64,000 bases of DNA from Pseudoalteromonas peptidolytica (lineage in GTDB: Bacteria > Pseudomonadota > Gammaproteobacteria > Enterobacterales > Alteromonadaceae), in assembly GCF_012641745.1 (NCBI RefSeq), contig NZ_WEHZ01000011.1:1-64000 (forward strand). Reading direction: 5' to 3'. This document shows positions 48,934-57,924 of this stretch, piece after piece. The stretch's first letter is position 1. Every line of letters starts with the position of its first letter. The notes beneath the pieces were generated by a model that was not told the origin of the DNA, made no database searches, and saw only the letters and a list, made by a program, of their open reading frames with translations. Made by a program: the position numbers and the translations under genes.

Positions 48934-50208
48934 TTAAATAAGCAGTTGATCTCTTAACAAACGAGAAAGATTGATTTGGTAATCTAATGGCCGCACACTG
49001 GCAATCACTTTAATATCAGACCCACTTAGATCTACATCTTTGGCGGTCACATGATGCAAGTGCTTGGTATTATAAAATACCCGAACCAAGGGTGCGGTTG
49101 GCGCATGTTTATTCCCTTCAAGCACCAGCCCCAAACGTTCGTTTGTTAGCTTTACAATAGTACCTACGGGATGCACCCCCATACACTTTATAAAACGTTG
49201 TACAAGGATTGGATCAAATTGTGCTTTACTTGATAACAAAAAGCGCAGTGCGTTAATCGGTTCATCAGCTTCTTTGTGATACTGATCCGAGGTAATAGCA
49301 TCGTATACATCAACAATCGCCATCATCCTCGCCGCAGTACTCAGTGCATCCCCCTTAATTCCGCGAGGATACCCAGTACCGTCTAACCGCTCGTGATGAT
49401 TTATAATCATATCTAGCATGATAGGGGTTATCCCAGCTTCCCCTTTACTGAGTCCTAACGACTGTGCGACGTGTTTTTTCACCGCCTTGTACTCAAGCTC
49501 TGTAAAGTGACCTGGTTTATTAATTAACCCTTGTGGCAACTTCGCATGACCAATATCATGCAACATCGCTCCTGTGGCTAACTGTTCAATAATATGGGGC
49601 TGTAAGCCTAGGTGTTTTCCAAATACCGTGATCAAAATGGCACAGTTAGTCATATGACGCCAGTTATAGCCATCTTTGTCTTTGATCCGAGTTAAGATCG
49701 CCATAGCATTCGTGTTACGTAGCACCGAGGCGACAATATCTTTGCTCACTTCGTTAATCAGCGTCATGTCAACTTTCAAGCCTGAGGTAACATCACCATA
49801 CAAGCTTTGGATCTTACGATTGTTGTTTTCAAACTTCTGCATTGCAACAGCAAATTCTTGCTGTAATGTTTGCTCTTTAGTTTGTACCTTTCGCTTACTT
49901 TTGGGCTTGCTACGCGCTGTCGATAAATTGCCCTCAATTCCCTGCTTGGGTTTCGTCTCGGGTTCATCTTCAGTTGTTTGAGGGGCTGGCTCTTGTGGTT
50001 TTTGATACTTTTGCGGTATGGGAATATCACTTTGTGTAAAGTCTATCGTTAGCTCAAGTACCCCCTTGTCTATGAGCTTTTGAATGATCGATTCATCTCT
50101 AACCATTCCCCGCGATTTAATCTTAACACCCGCGTCAGATCTATGCTTGTGAACACTATCTACAAACATACCGGGTTTAAGATCTTCAATAGGGAGAATA
50201 ATCTGCAT
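48934..50208 (-). CDS. HD-GYP c-di-GMP phosphodiesterase with DUF3391
   Basis: 424 residues. N-terminal DUF3391 (about 1-130, with a Lys/Pro-rich variable linker), then an HD-GYP domain: LATGAMLHDIGHAKLP, INHHERLDGTGYPRG and DVYDAITSDQYHK. Expected to cleave c-di-GMP to GMP, opposing the cyclase at 3104. Regulatory input is unknown. Confidence 0.9.
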   Translation of the reverse strand: MQIILPIEDLKPGMFVDSVHKHRSDAGVKIKSRGMVRDESIIQKLIDKGVLELTIDFTQSDIPIPQKYQKPQEPAPQTTEDEPETKPKQGIEGNLSTARSKPKSKRKVQTKEQTLQQEFAVAMQKFENNNRKIQSLYGDVTSGLKVDMTLINEVSKDIVASVLRNTNAMAILTRIKDKDGYNWRHMTNCAILITVFGKHLGLQPHIIEQLATGAMLHDIGHAKLPQGLINKPGHFTELEYKAVKKHVAQSLGLSKGEAGITPIMLDMIINHHERLDGTGYPRGIKGDALSTAARMMAIVDVYDAITSDQYHKEADEPINALRFLLSSKAQFDPILVQRFIKCMGVHPVGTIVKLTNERLGLVLEGNKHAPTAPLVRVFYNTKHLHHVTAKDVDLSGSDIKVIASVRPLDYQINLSRLLRDQLLI

Positions 50209-50376
50209 GGATCATTTACACTGCGAGTTAGCCAATCAATATTAATACCATTGAATTAGATAAAACACCATCAATTCAGAATAAATTCACACTAATGTAT
50301 GGATAAATTGCAAGCATTAAGAAAATCAATGTGAGCAGGTTTTGTACAAAGAGACAATAACATAATCAGACGGGTG

Positions 50377-50400
50377 AAAAGCCCTGCAAGCAGGGCTAGA
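50377..50400 (-). terminator. terminator of plsC-rraB
   Basis: AGCCCTGC/GCAGGGCT perfect hairpin followed by TTTC on the minus strand, about 10 nt after rraB. T tract is short. Confidence 0.65.
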
Positions 50401-50408
50401 GGCAGTGA

Positions 50409-50744
50409 CTACTCTTGGAAATAAGTTCCCCAACCGTCATATTCAACACCTGTATCCATTGCAACCTTTTCAAGCTTTTCCACATCTTCCATAATTACAT
50501 CAGTGTCAAGCTCAGCTTCTACAACAACATCAAAGCCCCAAATTTTACCACCGTCTTCTAGCTCAAGCTCAGCAGGCTCTTCAACATCATAACCAAGCTT
50601 AAACGCAGCTAATGCTGCAGCTTCTAGTTTGTCGAAGTCTTCACATACAAAATGATGTTCAACCTCGTATAAAGTCTCAGGGTTTGAGCCATCTTCTAGC
50701 AATGAAGAAACGATGTCTTCACTTATTTCACGCCAGTTTTCCAT
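50409..50744 (-). CDS. rraB: ribonuclease E inhibitor RraB
   Basis: 111 very acidic residues. ENWREISEDIVSSLLEDGS, HHFVCEDFDKLEAAALAAFKLGYDV and GWGTYF match RraB, which binds RNase E and changes mRNA decay. Its ATG shares one base with the plsC stop. Confidence 0.92.
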   Translation of the reverse strand: MENWREISEDIVSSLLEDGSNPETLYEVEHHFVCEDFDKLEAAALAAFKLGYDVEEPAELELEDGGKIWGFDVVVEAELDTDVIMEDVEKLEKVAMDTGVEYDGWGTYFQE

Positions 50745-51466
50745 TATTTCAATCTCGCTTTTGCATCTAGTTCAGCTATTCTTTGTGCCATTTTAGCATG
50801 GATCCGTACCGCATGATCCCTTGCAGGAATTTCTGGGTCTAAATACTCAGGCTCAAGCATATCTATATATACTTTCCCGTTGTTCCAACGGTTTAACTTT
50901 ATTTGTTCGTGTGTAGAGCTCATACATACTGGGATAATCGGCACATTGGCGCTTATTGCAGTATGAAAAGCGCCTGTCTTAAATGGTAACAACCCTCGTC
51001 CATAACTTCTCGTCCCTTCAGGAAACATCCAAACAGATAGCTTAGATTCAGTGATCTTTTTAGCTGACTTTGAAAGAGTCCCAAGCGCCTTTGAGCGATT
51101 ACTTCTATCAATTAAAATATTGCCTGATAACCAATACATTTGGCCAAAGAAAGGGATCCACTTTAAGCTTTTTTTGCCCATGCTCACCGTGTTTTGAGGC
51201 ACAATGGCAGGTAAAGTAAACAAATCATAGTTATTTTGATGATTTGCGATGTACATTGCAGGCACTACATCTTTGGCTTTTTTATGCCTTGTTATAACCA
51301 GTTCAACCCCAATAAATCGAGACATGTAGCCATACCACCTTGCAATTGTATGGACATTGTTGGCATGAAATGGGCGTACAATACACAATAGCAATCCTAC
51401 AATACCGCTAGTAATGATAAATATTGCTAATAGAAGAATTCGTATAATGGCAATCAATTTAACCAC
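50744..51466 (-). CDS. plsC: 1-acyl-sn-glycerol-3-phosphate acyltransferase
   Basis: 240 residues. N-terminal membrane helix, NHQNNYD (HX4D), GQMYWLSGNILIDR, FPEGTRS and VPIIPVCMS. Makes phosphatidic acid. The frame opens with GTG directly after GGAG; a TTG three codons later (51457) has better spacing from GGAG, so the start is uncertain. Confidence 0.88.
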   Translation of the reverse strand: MVKLIAIIRILLLAIFIITSGIVGLLLCIVRPFHANNVHTIARWYGYMSRFIGVELVITRHKKAKDVVPAMYIANHQNNYDLFTLPAIVPQNTVSMGKKSLKWIPFFGQMYWLSGNILIDRSNRSKALGTLSKSAKKITESKLSVWMFPEGTRSYGRGLLPFKTGAFHTAISANVPIIPVCMSSTHEQIKLNRWNNGKVYIDMLEPEYLDPEIPARDHAVRIHAKMAQRIAELDAKARLK

Positions 51467-51596
51467 TCCAGAACTAAAATCTGGCGCATTATAGTAAAAT
51501 TAGCGAACACTTGTAAGCTCAAAGAAGTGATAGTTTAAAGAATGCGAGAAGCTTGAGAGAATATGCCAGTTAACGCATTGATTTAAAATTAAAAAT

Positions 51597-51622
51597 AAAA
51601 TGCCGCTAGGACAGCGGCATTT
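51597..51622 (-). terminator. Rho-independent terminator of rpoH
   Basis: ATGCCGCTGTCC/AGCGGCAT hairpin followed on the minus strand by TTTATTTTT, 30 nt after rpoH. Confidence 0.88.
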
Positions 51623-51652
51623 CACACACGATTTATCATAAGTTGCAAATAA

Positions 51653-52510
51653 TTAGCTCATGGCACTTTGCAACTTTTTCATTGCTGATTTCTCTAACTG
51701 GCGCACACGCTCTGCTGAGACATTATATTTCTCAGCAAGCTCTTGTAGAGTTGCCTTTTCATCAGCAAGCCAACGCGCACTAACAATGTCTTGAGAACGC
51801 TCATCAAGCGTTTTCAGCGCCGCAAATAAGCGGTTATGTGATTGCTCTTGCCATTGCTCTTGCTCAACCTCTTCAGCAAGATCACTGCTGGTATCAGTTA
51901 GGTATTGCACTGGTGAAAAGCTGCTTGTCTGCCCTTCATCTTCATCAGCGGACAAGTCAAAGCCCATATCTTGGCCAGCCATGCGTGATTCCATTTCACG
52001 CACTTCCTTCTCACTTACACCAAGCTCATTAGCAACTGTCGTCACTTCATCTTGGTTAAACCAACCTAAACGCTTTTTATTTTTGCGTAGGTTAAAAAAT
52101 AATTTACGCTGTGCTTTGGTAGTCGCAACTTTTACAATACGCCAGTTTTTTAGTACATATTCATGAATTTCAGCTTTAATCCAATGCACTGCAAAAGAAA
52201 CTAGTCGCACACCTACACTTGGGTCAAATCGTTTTACCGCTTTCATTAATCCGATGTTACCTTCTTGGATTAAGTCTGCTTGAGGTAAGCCGTAGCCTGA
52301 ATAACTTTTCGCAATATGTGCAACAAATCTCAAATGAGACATGATCAGTTGCTTAGCCGCGTTAAGATCCCCTTCCTCCTGAAGGCGTGTCGCAAGTTCT
52401 TTCTCTTCCTCAGCGCCAAGCATAGGTATTGTGCTAACCGATTGAAGGTAACCTTCAACGCTCGCGCTTTGTTGCCCAGTTAGTGCTAGTGCGTATAAAT
52501 CTTTAGTCAT
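51653..52510 (-). CDS. rpoH: heat-shock sigma factor RpoH (sigma-32)
   Basis: 285 residues. Region 2 [36 protein letters not shown], the RpoH box [15 protein letters not shown] and region 4 [14 protein letters not shown]. Directs heat-shock transcription. Regulation: a perfect CIRCE element at the promoter. Gene order ftsYEX-rpoH is ancestral, but repeat copy E separates ftsX and rpoH. Confidence 0.97.
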   Translation of the reverse strand: MTKDLYALALTGQQSASVEGYLQSVSTIPMLGAEEEKELATRLQEEGDLNAAKQLIMSHLRFVAHIAKSYSGYGLPQADLIQEGNIGLMKAVKRFDPSVGVRLVSFAVHWIKAEIHEYVLKNWRIVKVATTKAQRKLFFNLRKNKKRLGWFNQDEVTTVANELGVSEKEVREMESRMAGQDMGFDLSADEDEGQTSSFSPVQYLTDTSSDLAEEVEQEQWQEQSHNRLFAALKTLDERSQDIVSARWLADEKATLQELAEKYNVSAERVRQLEKSAMKKLQSAMS

Positions 52511-52543
52511 TTTTCACCTCAGTGATAAACCGTTCGTGTATGT

Positions 52544-52570
52544 TTAGCACTCTAACATCTAGAGTGCTAA
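52544..52570 (-). promoter_or_regulatory. CIRCE element (HrcA operator) at rpoH
   Basis: TTAGCACTC-N9-GAGTGCTAA, a perfect match to the CIRCE consensus. It begins 4 bp after the predicted -10 and covers the expected transcription start, an ideal place for repression by HrcA. It ends 34 bp before the rpoH ATG, so it would also be in the mRNA leader. Confidence 0.92.
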
Positions 52571-52574
52571 ATGC

Positions 52575-52603
52575 AATCTACTTTATCTATGGTATAAAAT
52601 CAA
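52575..52603 (-). promoter_or_regulatory. probable rpoH promoter
   Basis: Minus-strand -35 TTGATT (52603-52598), 17-bp spacer, -10 TAGATT (52580-52575), directly upstream of CIRCE. Confidence 0.6.
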
Positions 52604-52615
52604 CCTTTTTATACC
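52591..52615. promoter_or_regulatory. inverted repeat over the rpoH -35
   Basis: GGTATAAAA-N7-TTTTATACC, perfect 9-bp arms, overlapping the predicted -35 hexamer. Possible second operator or an alternative promoter region; no regulator is assigned. Confidence 0.5.
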
Positions 52616-52787
52616 TTCATCAAAAATAGAGAGTAACCATATGAATTAAATGAAAAATAAAAACAATGATTGATAAATATCAACGATATTATTTTTTTAT
52701 GACAACGCTAAACTCATCATCTTTTTACGTTTAGCGCGTTAACTAACCTGAGCTTCAGGTTGTAAATGCCTCTCTAGCAGCTGGTTA

Positions 52788-52910
52788 TACCAATTATCTA
52801 AATTAAGCTTGCTATTTTGAGGCGAGAAAACTTTGTCGATAACACCGCTTCCGCCTCCTGCTATTGCCAAAGTACCTACATTCACCTGGGCAAGGCAAAA
52901 ATTTGGCTAC
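52788..52910 (+). mobile_element. MITE-like repeat copy E (right half missing)
   Basis: 123 bp matching the family from TACCAATT through GCAAAAATTTGGCTAC, then lost 7 bp before the ftsX stop codon. Left flank TTA. Confidence 0.82.
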
Positions 52911-52917
52911 ATTAGTA

Positions 52918-53904
52918 TTAGACCTTATCCGGCTCTATTTCTTTAATATAACGCTGTACAGAAAGAAAAGAGCCAATAAACCCTAGTGTGACTGCAGTGC
53001 CAAGTAATACTAAAAGTTCGTTACCTACCAGGCCTTGCAATACGAAGCTACTTTGATATACGCCCACCACCGCTGAAACAGCAGACTCTAACCACCACAG
53101 CATAAGGGCGACGCATATAAAAGCAACTAGCCCACCGACTATGCCATACCATACACCAGTCCAAAGAAACGGCGCCTGAATAAACGCATTGGTTGCGCCA
53201 ACGAGCTTTAATACTTGTATTTCTTCTTTTTTATCCATAATGGATAATCGTATCGTATTACCAATAATTAAGATAACTGCACTAAGTAACAGGAAACCTA
53301 CAGTAATAACACTTTCTTTTAGCAGTCCTAGTAGCGCATTAAGTCGCTCAAGCCATTCAATATCGAGCTTACCAAAGTCAACTTCACGTTCTTTTTCCAG
53401 CTTGGACAAAAGCTCAGCTGCGGCTTGCGGCTTTCGATATCGACTTACTGGCGTCACTAAAACAACATCGGGTAACGGATTTTCATCTAAATAATTAAGT
53501 GCTTGGCCAAAACCTGACATAGTTTTAAATTCTTCGAGTGCTTGATTTTTACTTACCAGCACGACTTTTTCTATCTCAGGGTAGAGTGCTAACCGTTTTA
53601 CCAAGGTTTGCGTTTGTGCCTCGGACATCTCTTCTTTCACAAACAGCGAAATTTCTGATGCTTCTTTAAAACCACTACTTACTTGCTGAACATTTTTAAC
53701 AACAACATAAAGGGTTGCTGGTAAAGTTAGGCTTAACCCAAGCACCAAAATAGTCATCAAAGAAGCCATCGGGGTACGCCACATTTCACCTAAGCTTTGC
53801 ACCCCTTGACGAATGATCATTAAGCAAAAAAAGTAAAAATGGTGAAATATTGACTTTTTATCTTGTTCAATCTGATTTCCACGGCCTTTAAACAGCAAGC
53901 TCAT
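52918..53904 (-). CDS. ftsX: cell division protein FtsX
   Basis: 328 residues. Four membrane helices (about 48-70, 200-222, 247-270 and 300-320), a periplasmic loop between the first two, and KLVGATNAFIQAPFLWTG. Partner of FtsE in septal cell-wall hydrolysis control. Overlaps ftsE by 4 bp. Confidence 0.95.
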   Translation of the reverse strand: MSLLFKGRGNQIEQDKKSIFHHFYFFCLMIIRQGVQSLGEMWRTPMASLMTILVLGLSLTLPATLYVVVKNVQQVSSGFKEASEISLFVKEEMSEAQTQTLVKRLALYPEIEKVVLVSKNQALEEFKTMSGFGQALNYLDENPLPDVVLVTPVSRYRKPQAAAELLSKLEKEREVDFGKLDIEWLERLNALLGLLKESVITVGFLLLSAVILIIGNTIRLSIMDKKEEIQVLKLVGATNAFIQAPFLWTGVWYGIVGGLVAFICVALMLWWLESAVSAVVGVYQSSFVLQGLVGNELLVLLGTAVTLGFIGSFLSVQRYIKEIEPDKV

Positions 53905-54578
53905 AATAAATTCTCCGCTAGAGGATCTTGCAACATGCGTCCTTGATTCAGTGTAAAGCTGCGATACTTCATTCGGGCGATCAGGCCAAGGTCATGGGTC
54001 GCAATTAATACTGAGGTGCCATGATGGTTAAATTCCTCGAACAGGTTCAAGATTTCCATAGACAACTCAGGATCTAAGTTTCCAGTGGGTTCATCTGCGA
54101 GTAGTAACGGCGGCGAATTTACGATAGCTCTTGCAATCCCTACCCTTTGTTGCTCTCCTCCTGATAGAACACTTGGATGACATCTTAACTTGTCTAGCAA
54201 ACCCACTTTGTCTAATGCAGCATGAACTCGTTTGGTGATCTGTTTATGATGTGTACCTTCGATAACTAATGGCAAAGCGACATTATCAAAAACACTATAA
54301 CGTTCTAGTAGGCGATGGTTTTGAAAAATAATCCCGATGTCTCTGCGTACAAAAGGAACTTGCCTGTTAGTTACTGTGTTCAGATCTACACCGTTTATAT
54401 AAACGTGTCCTGCCGATGGTCTTTCCATTACGCTAACCAGCTTCAACAATGTACTTTTACCAGCCCCACTGTGACCGGTTAAAAATGCAAGCTCTCCATT
54501 AGCTAGTTCAAAGCTCACCTTTTCAAGTGCTTTATGTCCACCGGGATAAGTTTTGCTAACTTGCTCAAATTTAATCAT
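53901..54578 (-). CDS. ftsE: cell division ATPase FtsE
   Basis: 225 residues. Walker A GHSGAGKST, Q-loop FQNHRLL, signature LSGGEQQRVGIARA, Walker B LLLADEPTGNLDP. ABC ATPase of FtsEX. Confidence 0.97.
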   Translation of the reverse strand: MIKFEQVSKTYPGGHKALEKVSFELANGELAFLTGHSGAGKSTLLKLVSVMERPSAGHVYINGVDLNTVTNRQVPFVRRDIGIIFQNHRLLERYSVFDNVALPLVIEGTHHKQITKRVHAALDKVGLLDKLRCHPSVLSGGEQQRVGIARAIVNSPPLLLADEPTGNLDPELSMEILNLFEEFNHHGTSVLIATHDLGLIARMKYRSFTLNQGRMLQDPLAENLL

Positions 54579-54648
54579 GCTGGCCTCTTATACTTATTAT
54601 TGCCGTTGGCGCTCTGTCCTTGGCTATGGTAGCAATTAGGCAATCGAC

Positions 54649-54672
54649 AAAGCGGGCAAATTTGCCCGCTTT
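54649..54672 (-). terminator. hairpin between ftsY and ftsE
   Basis: AAAGCGGGCAAA/TTTGCCCGCTTT perfect hairpin 17 nt after ftsY; only TTT follows. Probably a partial terminator that lowers ftsEX expression relative to ftsY. Confidence 0.65.
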
Positions 54673-54689
54673 ATTATTGAACGCTTTAC

Positions 54690-56666
54690 TTATTCTTGAC
54701 TGAATAATGCCTCAATGAAGTCATCACTCTTGAAGGTACGTAAATCATCAATTCCCTCACCAACACCAATGTAGCGAATTGGTACTTTAAATTGATCTGC
54801 TACAGAGAAAATCACCCCACCTTTTGCAGTACCATCCAATTTAGTCAATGTGATCCCCGTCAGTCCAACTGCTTGATTAAATAGCTTAACCTGACTAATA
54901 GCATTCTGGCCTGTTCCAGCATCAATAGTAAGCATGACCTCGTGAGGTGCATCGGGATCTAATTTCTTCATTACCCGCGCTATTTTTTCAAGCTCCTGCA
55001 TCAAATTATCTTTATTCTGGAGTCGACCTGCTGTATCAGCTATTAACACGTCAACATTTCGTGCTTTCGCAGCTTGGAATGCATCAAATACCACCGAAGC
55101 TGAATCTGCACCTGTGTGCTGTGCAATCACTGGAATGCTGTTTCTTTCGCCCCAGACTTGTAATTGCTCAACCGCAGCGGCACGGAAAGTATCACCCGCA
55201 GCTAACATAACCGACTTACCTTCACTTTGGAATTGCTTTGCAAGCTTACCAATTGTCGTTGTTTTACCAACGCCGTTAACACCTACCATTAAGATAACAT
55301 AGGGTTTTTTGTCGGATGGGATTTCTAGCGGCTGTTCAGCCGTTTTTAGGATTTCCGACATTTCCTTTTTCATTAAGTCATACAGCGCTTCACCATCTTT
55401 GAGCTGCTTTCTATCTGCGGCGTCTGTTAGGTTATCGATTAGCTTCATGGTGGTTTCTACACCAATATCAGCCGTTAACAATTGAGTTTCAAGGTCTTCA
55501 AATAACTCATCATCAATCTTTTTACCTTTGAAGATTGAAGCGAAACCTGAGCCAATATTCGCTTTGGTTTTTAATAATCCCTTTTTAAGACGAGAGAAGA
55601 ACCCTTCTTTTTTTGGCTTTTCTTGTGCTTGGCGCTCTGCCTCTGCTTGCTCAGCTGCTTCTTTAGCTTGTTGTGCCTGACGCTCTGCTTCTGCACGCTC
55701 AGCTGCTTCTTTAGCTTGTTGTGCCTGACGCTCTGCTTCTGCACGCTCAGCTGCTTCTTTAGCTAGTTGTGCCTGACGCTCTGCCTCTTCACGCTCAGCT
55801 GCTTCTTTAGCTAGTTGTGCTTGGCGCTCTGCCTCTTCACGTTCGGCTGCTTCTTTAGCCAGTTGGGCTTGGCGCTCTGCTTCTGCACGTTCGGCTGCTT
55901 CTTTAGCTAGTTGTGCTTGGCGCTCTGCCTCTGCACGCTCAGCTGCTTCTTTAGCTAGTTGTGCCTGACGCTCTGCTTCTGCACGTTCGGCTGCTTCTTT
56001 AGCCAGTTGTGCCTGACGCTCTGCTTCTGCACGCTCGGCTGCTTCTTTAGCCAGTTGTGCTTGGCGCTCTGCCTCTTCACGCTCAGCTGCTTCTTTAGCC
56101 AGTTGCGCTTGGCGCTCTGCTTCTGCACGCTCAGCTTGTTCTTTCACCAGTTGTGCTTGGCGCTCTGCTTCTTCACGCTCAGCTTGTTCTTTCAATAGTT
56201 GTGCCTGACGCTCTGCCTCTTCACGCTCAGCTTGCTCTTTCGCCAGTTGTGCTTGGCGCTCTGCTTCTGCACGCTCAGCTTGTTCTTTCACTAGTTGTGC
56301 CTGACGCTCTGCTTCTTCACGCTCAGCTTGCTCTTTCGCCAGTTGTGCTTGGCGCTCCGCCTCTTCACGCTCAGCGGCTTCTTTCGCCAGTTGTGCTTGG
56401 CGCTCTGCCTCTTCACGCTCAGCTGCTTCTTTGGCTAGTTGTGCCTCACGCTCTGCCTCTTCACGCTCAGCTTGTTCTTTCACTAGTTGTGCCTGGCGCT
56501 CTGCCTCTGCTCGCTCAGCGGCTTCTTTAGCCTGTTGGGCTTGGCGTTCAGCCTCTTCACGTTCTGCTTGCTCTTTGGCTAGTTGTGCCTCACGTTCTGC
56601 TTCTTGTTGCGCTTTATCGGATTTTCCAAAGCCTAACCAAGATAAAAACTTATTTTTTTTTCCCAT
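54690..56666 (-). CDS. ftsY: signal recognition particle receptor FtsY with expanded repeat domain
   Basis: 658 residues from the ATG at 56666 (MGKKNKFLSWLGFG); a GTG two codons upstream is possible. Residues about 22-350 are about twenty 16-residue repeats of type AEREEAERQAQLAKEA, predicted as a long charged helix. The conserved NG domain follows (about 353-658): GVNGVGKTTT, DTFRAAAVEQL, DTAGR and TKLDGTAKGG. E. coli FtsY has an acidic A domain of about 200 residues without such regular repeats. Targets ribosome-SRP complexes to the membrane. Confidence 0.95.
   Translation of the reverse strand: MGKKNKFLSWLGFGKSDKAQQEAEREAQLAKEQAEREEAERQAQQAKEAAERAEAERQAQLVKEQAEREEAEREAQLAKEAAEREEAERQAQLAKEAAEREEAERQAQLAKEQAEREEAERQAQLVKEQAERAEAERQAQLAKEQAEREEAERQAQLLKEQAEREEAERQAQLVKEQAERAEAERQAQLAKEAAEREEAERQAQLAKEAAERAEAERQAQLAKEAAERAEAERQAQLAKEAAERAEAERQAQLAKEAAERAEAERQAQLAKEAAEREEAERQAQLAKEAAEREEAERQAQLAKEAAERAEAERQAQQAKEAAERAEAERQAQQAKEAAEQAEAERQAQEKPKKEGFFSRLKKGLLKTKANIGSGFASIFKGKKIDDELFEDLETQLLTADIGVETTMKLIDNLTDAADRKQLKDGEALYDLMKKEMSEILKTAEQPLEIPSDKKPYVILMVGVNGVGKTTTIGKLAKQFQSEGKSVMLAAGDTFRAAAVEQLQVWGERNSIPVIAQHTGADSASVVFDAFQAAKARNVDVLIADTAGRLQNKDNLMQELEKIARVMKKLDPDAPHEVMLTIDAGTGQNAISQVKLFNQAVGLTGITLTKLDGTAKGGVIFSVADQFKVPIRYIGVGEGIDDLRTFKSDDFIEALFSQE
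55623..56603 (-). repeat. 48-bp tandem repeat array inside ftsY
   Basis: About twenty in-frame units of 48 bp (16 codons), plus a partial first unit near the start. Units differ at two codon positions (E/A at residue 4-5 and L/Q/V with A/Q near the end) and by synonymous changes. Copy number could change without frameshift. Confidence 0.92.
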
Positions 56667-56928
56667 ATTCACTTACGACCGTGTTAGATAAATTGCATAA
56701 ACCCAAAGCAAAGTGTCGATGATCTTGATACCATACTTGAAAATACCAACCTGCTTAGACTTATTGCTGCAAGTTGGATTGAATTCACACTTAATTTTGA
56801 GCTTGAAAGGCAAGCCGAGGTTGGCAACCTTAGTGCTTAGACAAAATTGTGAGCAAGTGTACCATGTTCCGTGAGGATGAAAAATCCTGATACCGTGAAC
56901 CTTTAATAAAGAAGCAAATTACGTCGCT

Positions 56929-57513
56929 ATGAGAAAATCTAAGCCCAAATCTAATCCTAAGCAATCAGGGTTCATTCGCTTAATTAGCGGAAAACACAAA
57001 GGTCGTAAATTACCTGTTCATGATGTAGAGGGACTGCGTCCAACCACCGACAGAATGAAAGAAACGGTATTTAATTGGCTTATGCAAGATGTTAGAGATG
57101 CCAAAGTGCTGGATTGTTTTGCAGGTGCAGGAAGCTTAGGCTTTGAAGCAATATCTCGGTTTGCAGCCCATGGAACATTTATTGAACTTGATAGAAAGGC
57201 AGCAACTCAACTTACAGCTAATTCGACCTTACTCAAGCTCGGTAATGTTGAAGTTATAAATCAAGATGCACTGACGGTGTTAGCGAACAATCCGCAACAA
57301 CAGCAATATGATTTGGTGTTTATCGACCCCCCTTTTCGTAAAAACTTGGTCTCACCGTGCTGTGCATTGCTTGAATCAAGTCATTGGCTTAGTGAAGAAG
57401 CTTTAATTTATGTTGAGTTTGAGCAAGATGCGCAGCCAGATATTCCTTCTAACTGGAAAATAAAAAAGGAAAAGCAGGCAGGACAAGTGATTTGCCGCCT
57501 TTACCAACGATAA
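56929..57513 (+). CDS. rsmD: 16S rRNA m2G966 methyltransferase RsmD
   Basis: 194 residues. ISGKHKGRKLPV, RPTTDRMKETVFNWL, SAM site LDCFAGAGSLGFEA and catalytic FIDPPF. Divergent from ftsY as in E. coli. The 262-bp gap to ftsY holds both promoters; no other gene seen. Confidence 0.95.
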   Translation: MRKSKPKSNPKQSGFIRLISGKHKGRKLPVHDVEGLRPTTDRMKETVFNWLMQDVRDAKVLDCFAGAGSLGFEAISRFAAHGTFIELDRKAATQLTANSTLLKLGNVEVINQDALTVLANNPQQQQYDLVFIDPPFRKNLVSPCCALLESSHWLSEEALIYVEFEQDAQPDIPSNWKIKKEKQAGQVICRLYQR

Positions 57514-57545
57514 ATTATCCGAAAAAACCTAGACCAGAGCGTCAC

Positions 57546-57574
57546 ATGACAGAGACTCTGTGTTTAGCTATAAT
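57546..57574 (+). promoter_or_regulatory. rpsU operon promoter
   Basis: -35 ATGACA, 17-bp spacer, perfect -10 TATAAT. Leader of about 108 nt follows, with a hairpin TGGCTA/TAGCCA (57633-57649). No LexA box is seen, unlike E. coli. Confidence 0.7.
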
Positions 57575-57688
57575 TTAAGCTTTACATGCGGTCTTGCTTC
57601 AGATTACAATACCGCACCATTTTTGAACCAATTGGCTAGTTTTTAGCCAGATAGAGCTAAGCTCATTAATTAGGTAGGTGAATTTTTA

Positions 57689-57904
57689 ATGCCAGTAATT
57701 AAAGTAAGAGAAAACGAGCCGTTTGACGTTGCACTACGTCGTTTCAAACGTTCATGTGAAAAAGCAGGTATCCTTTCTGAAGTTCGTCGTCGCGAGCACT
57801 ATGAGAAGCCAACTGCTGAGCGTAAGCGTAAAAAAGCTGCAGCTGTTAAGCGTCACATGAAAAAGCTTTCTCGCGAAAACGCACGTCGCGTTAAATTATA
57901 CTAA
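57689..57904 (+). CDS. rpsU: 30S ribosomal protein S21
   Basis: 71 residues, very basic: [26 protein letters not shown] and [12 protein letters not shown] are diagnostic. First gene of the macromolecular-synthesis operon. Confidence 0.98.
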   Translation: MPVIKVRENEPFDVALRRFKRSCEKAGILSEVRRREHYEKPTAERKRKKAAAVKRHMKKLSRENARRVKLY

Positions 57905-57924
57905 TTAGTATTGGTCTTGTATCA

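Noticed and set aside
55959..56530. Plus-strand open frames opposite ftsY
   Set aside because: They are reverse-frame shadows of the codon-periodic repeat with no ribosome-binding site and low-complexity products.
55623..56603. 48-bp repeats as a CRISPR array
   Set aside because: There are no unique spacers; the units are contiguous and encode a continuous frame in ftsY.
57514..57688. LexA box upstream of rpsU as in E. coli
   Set aside because: No CTG-N10-CAG site of acceptable quality is present.
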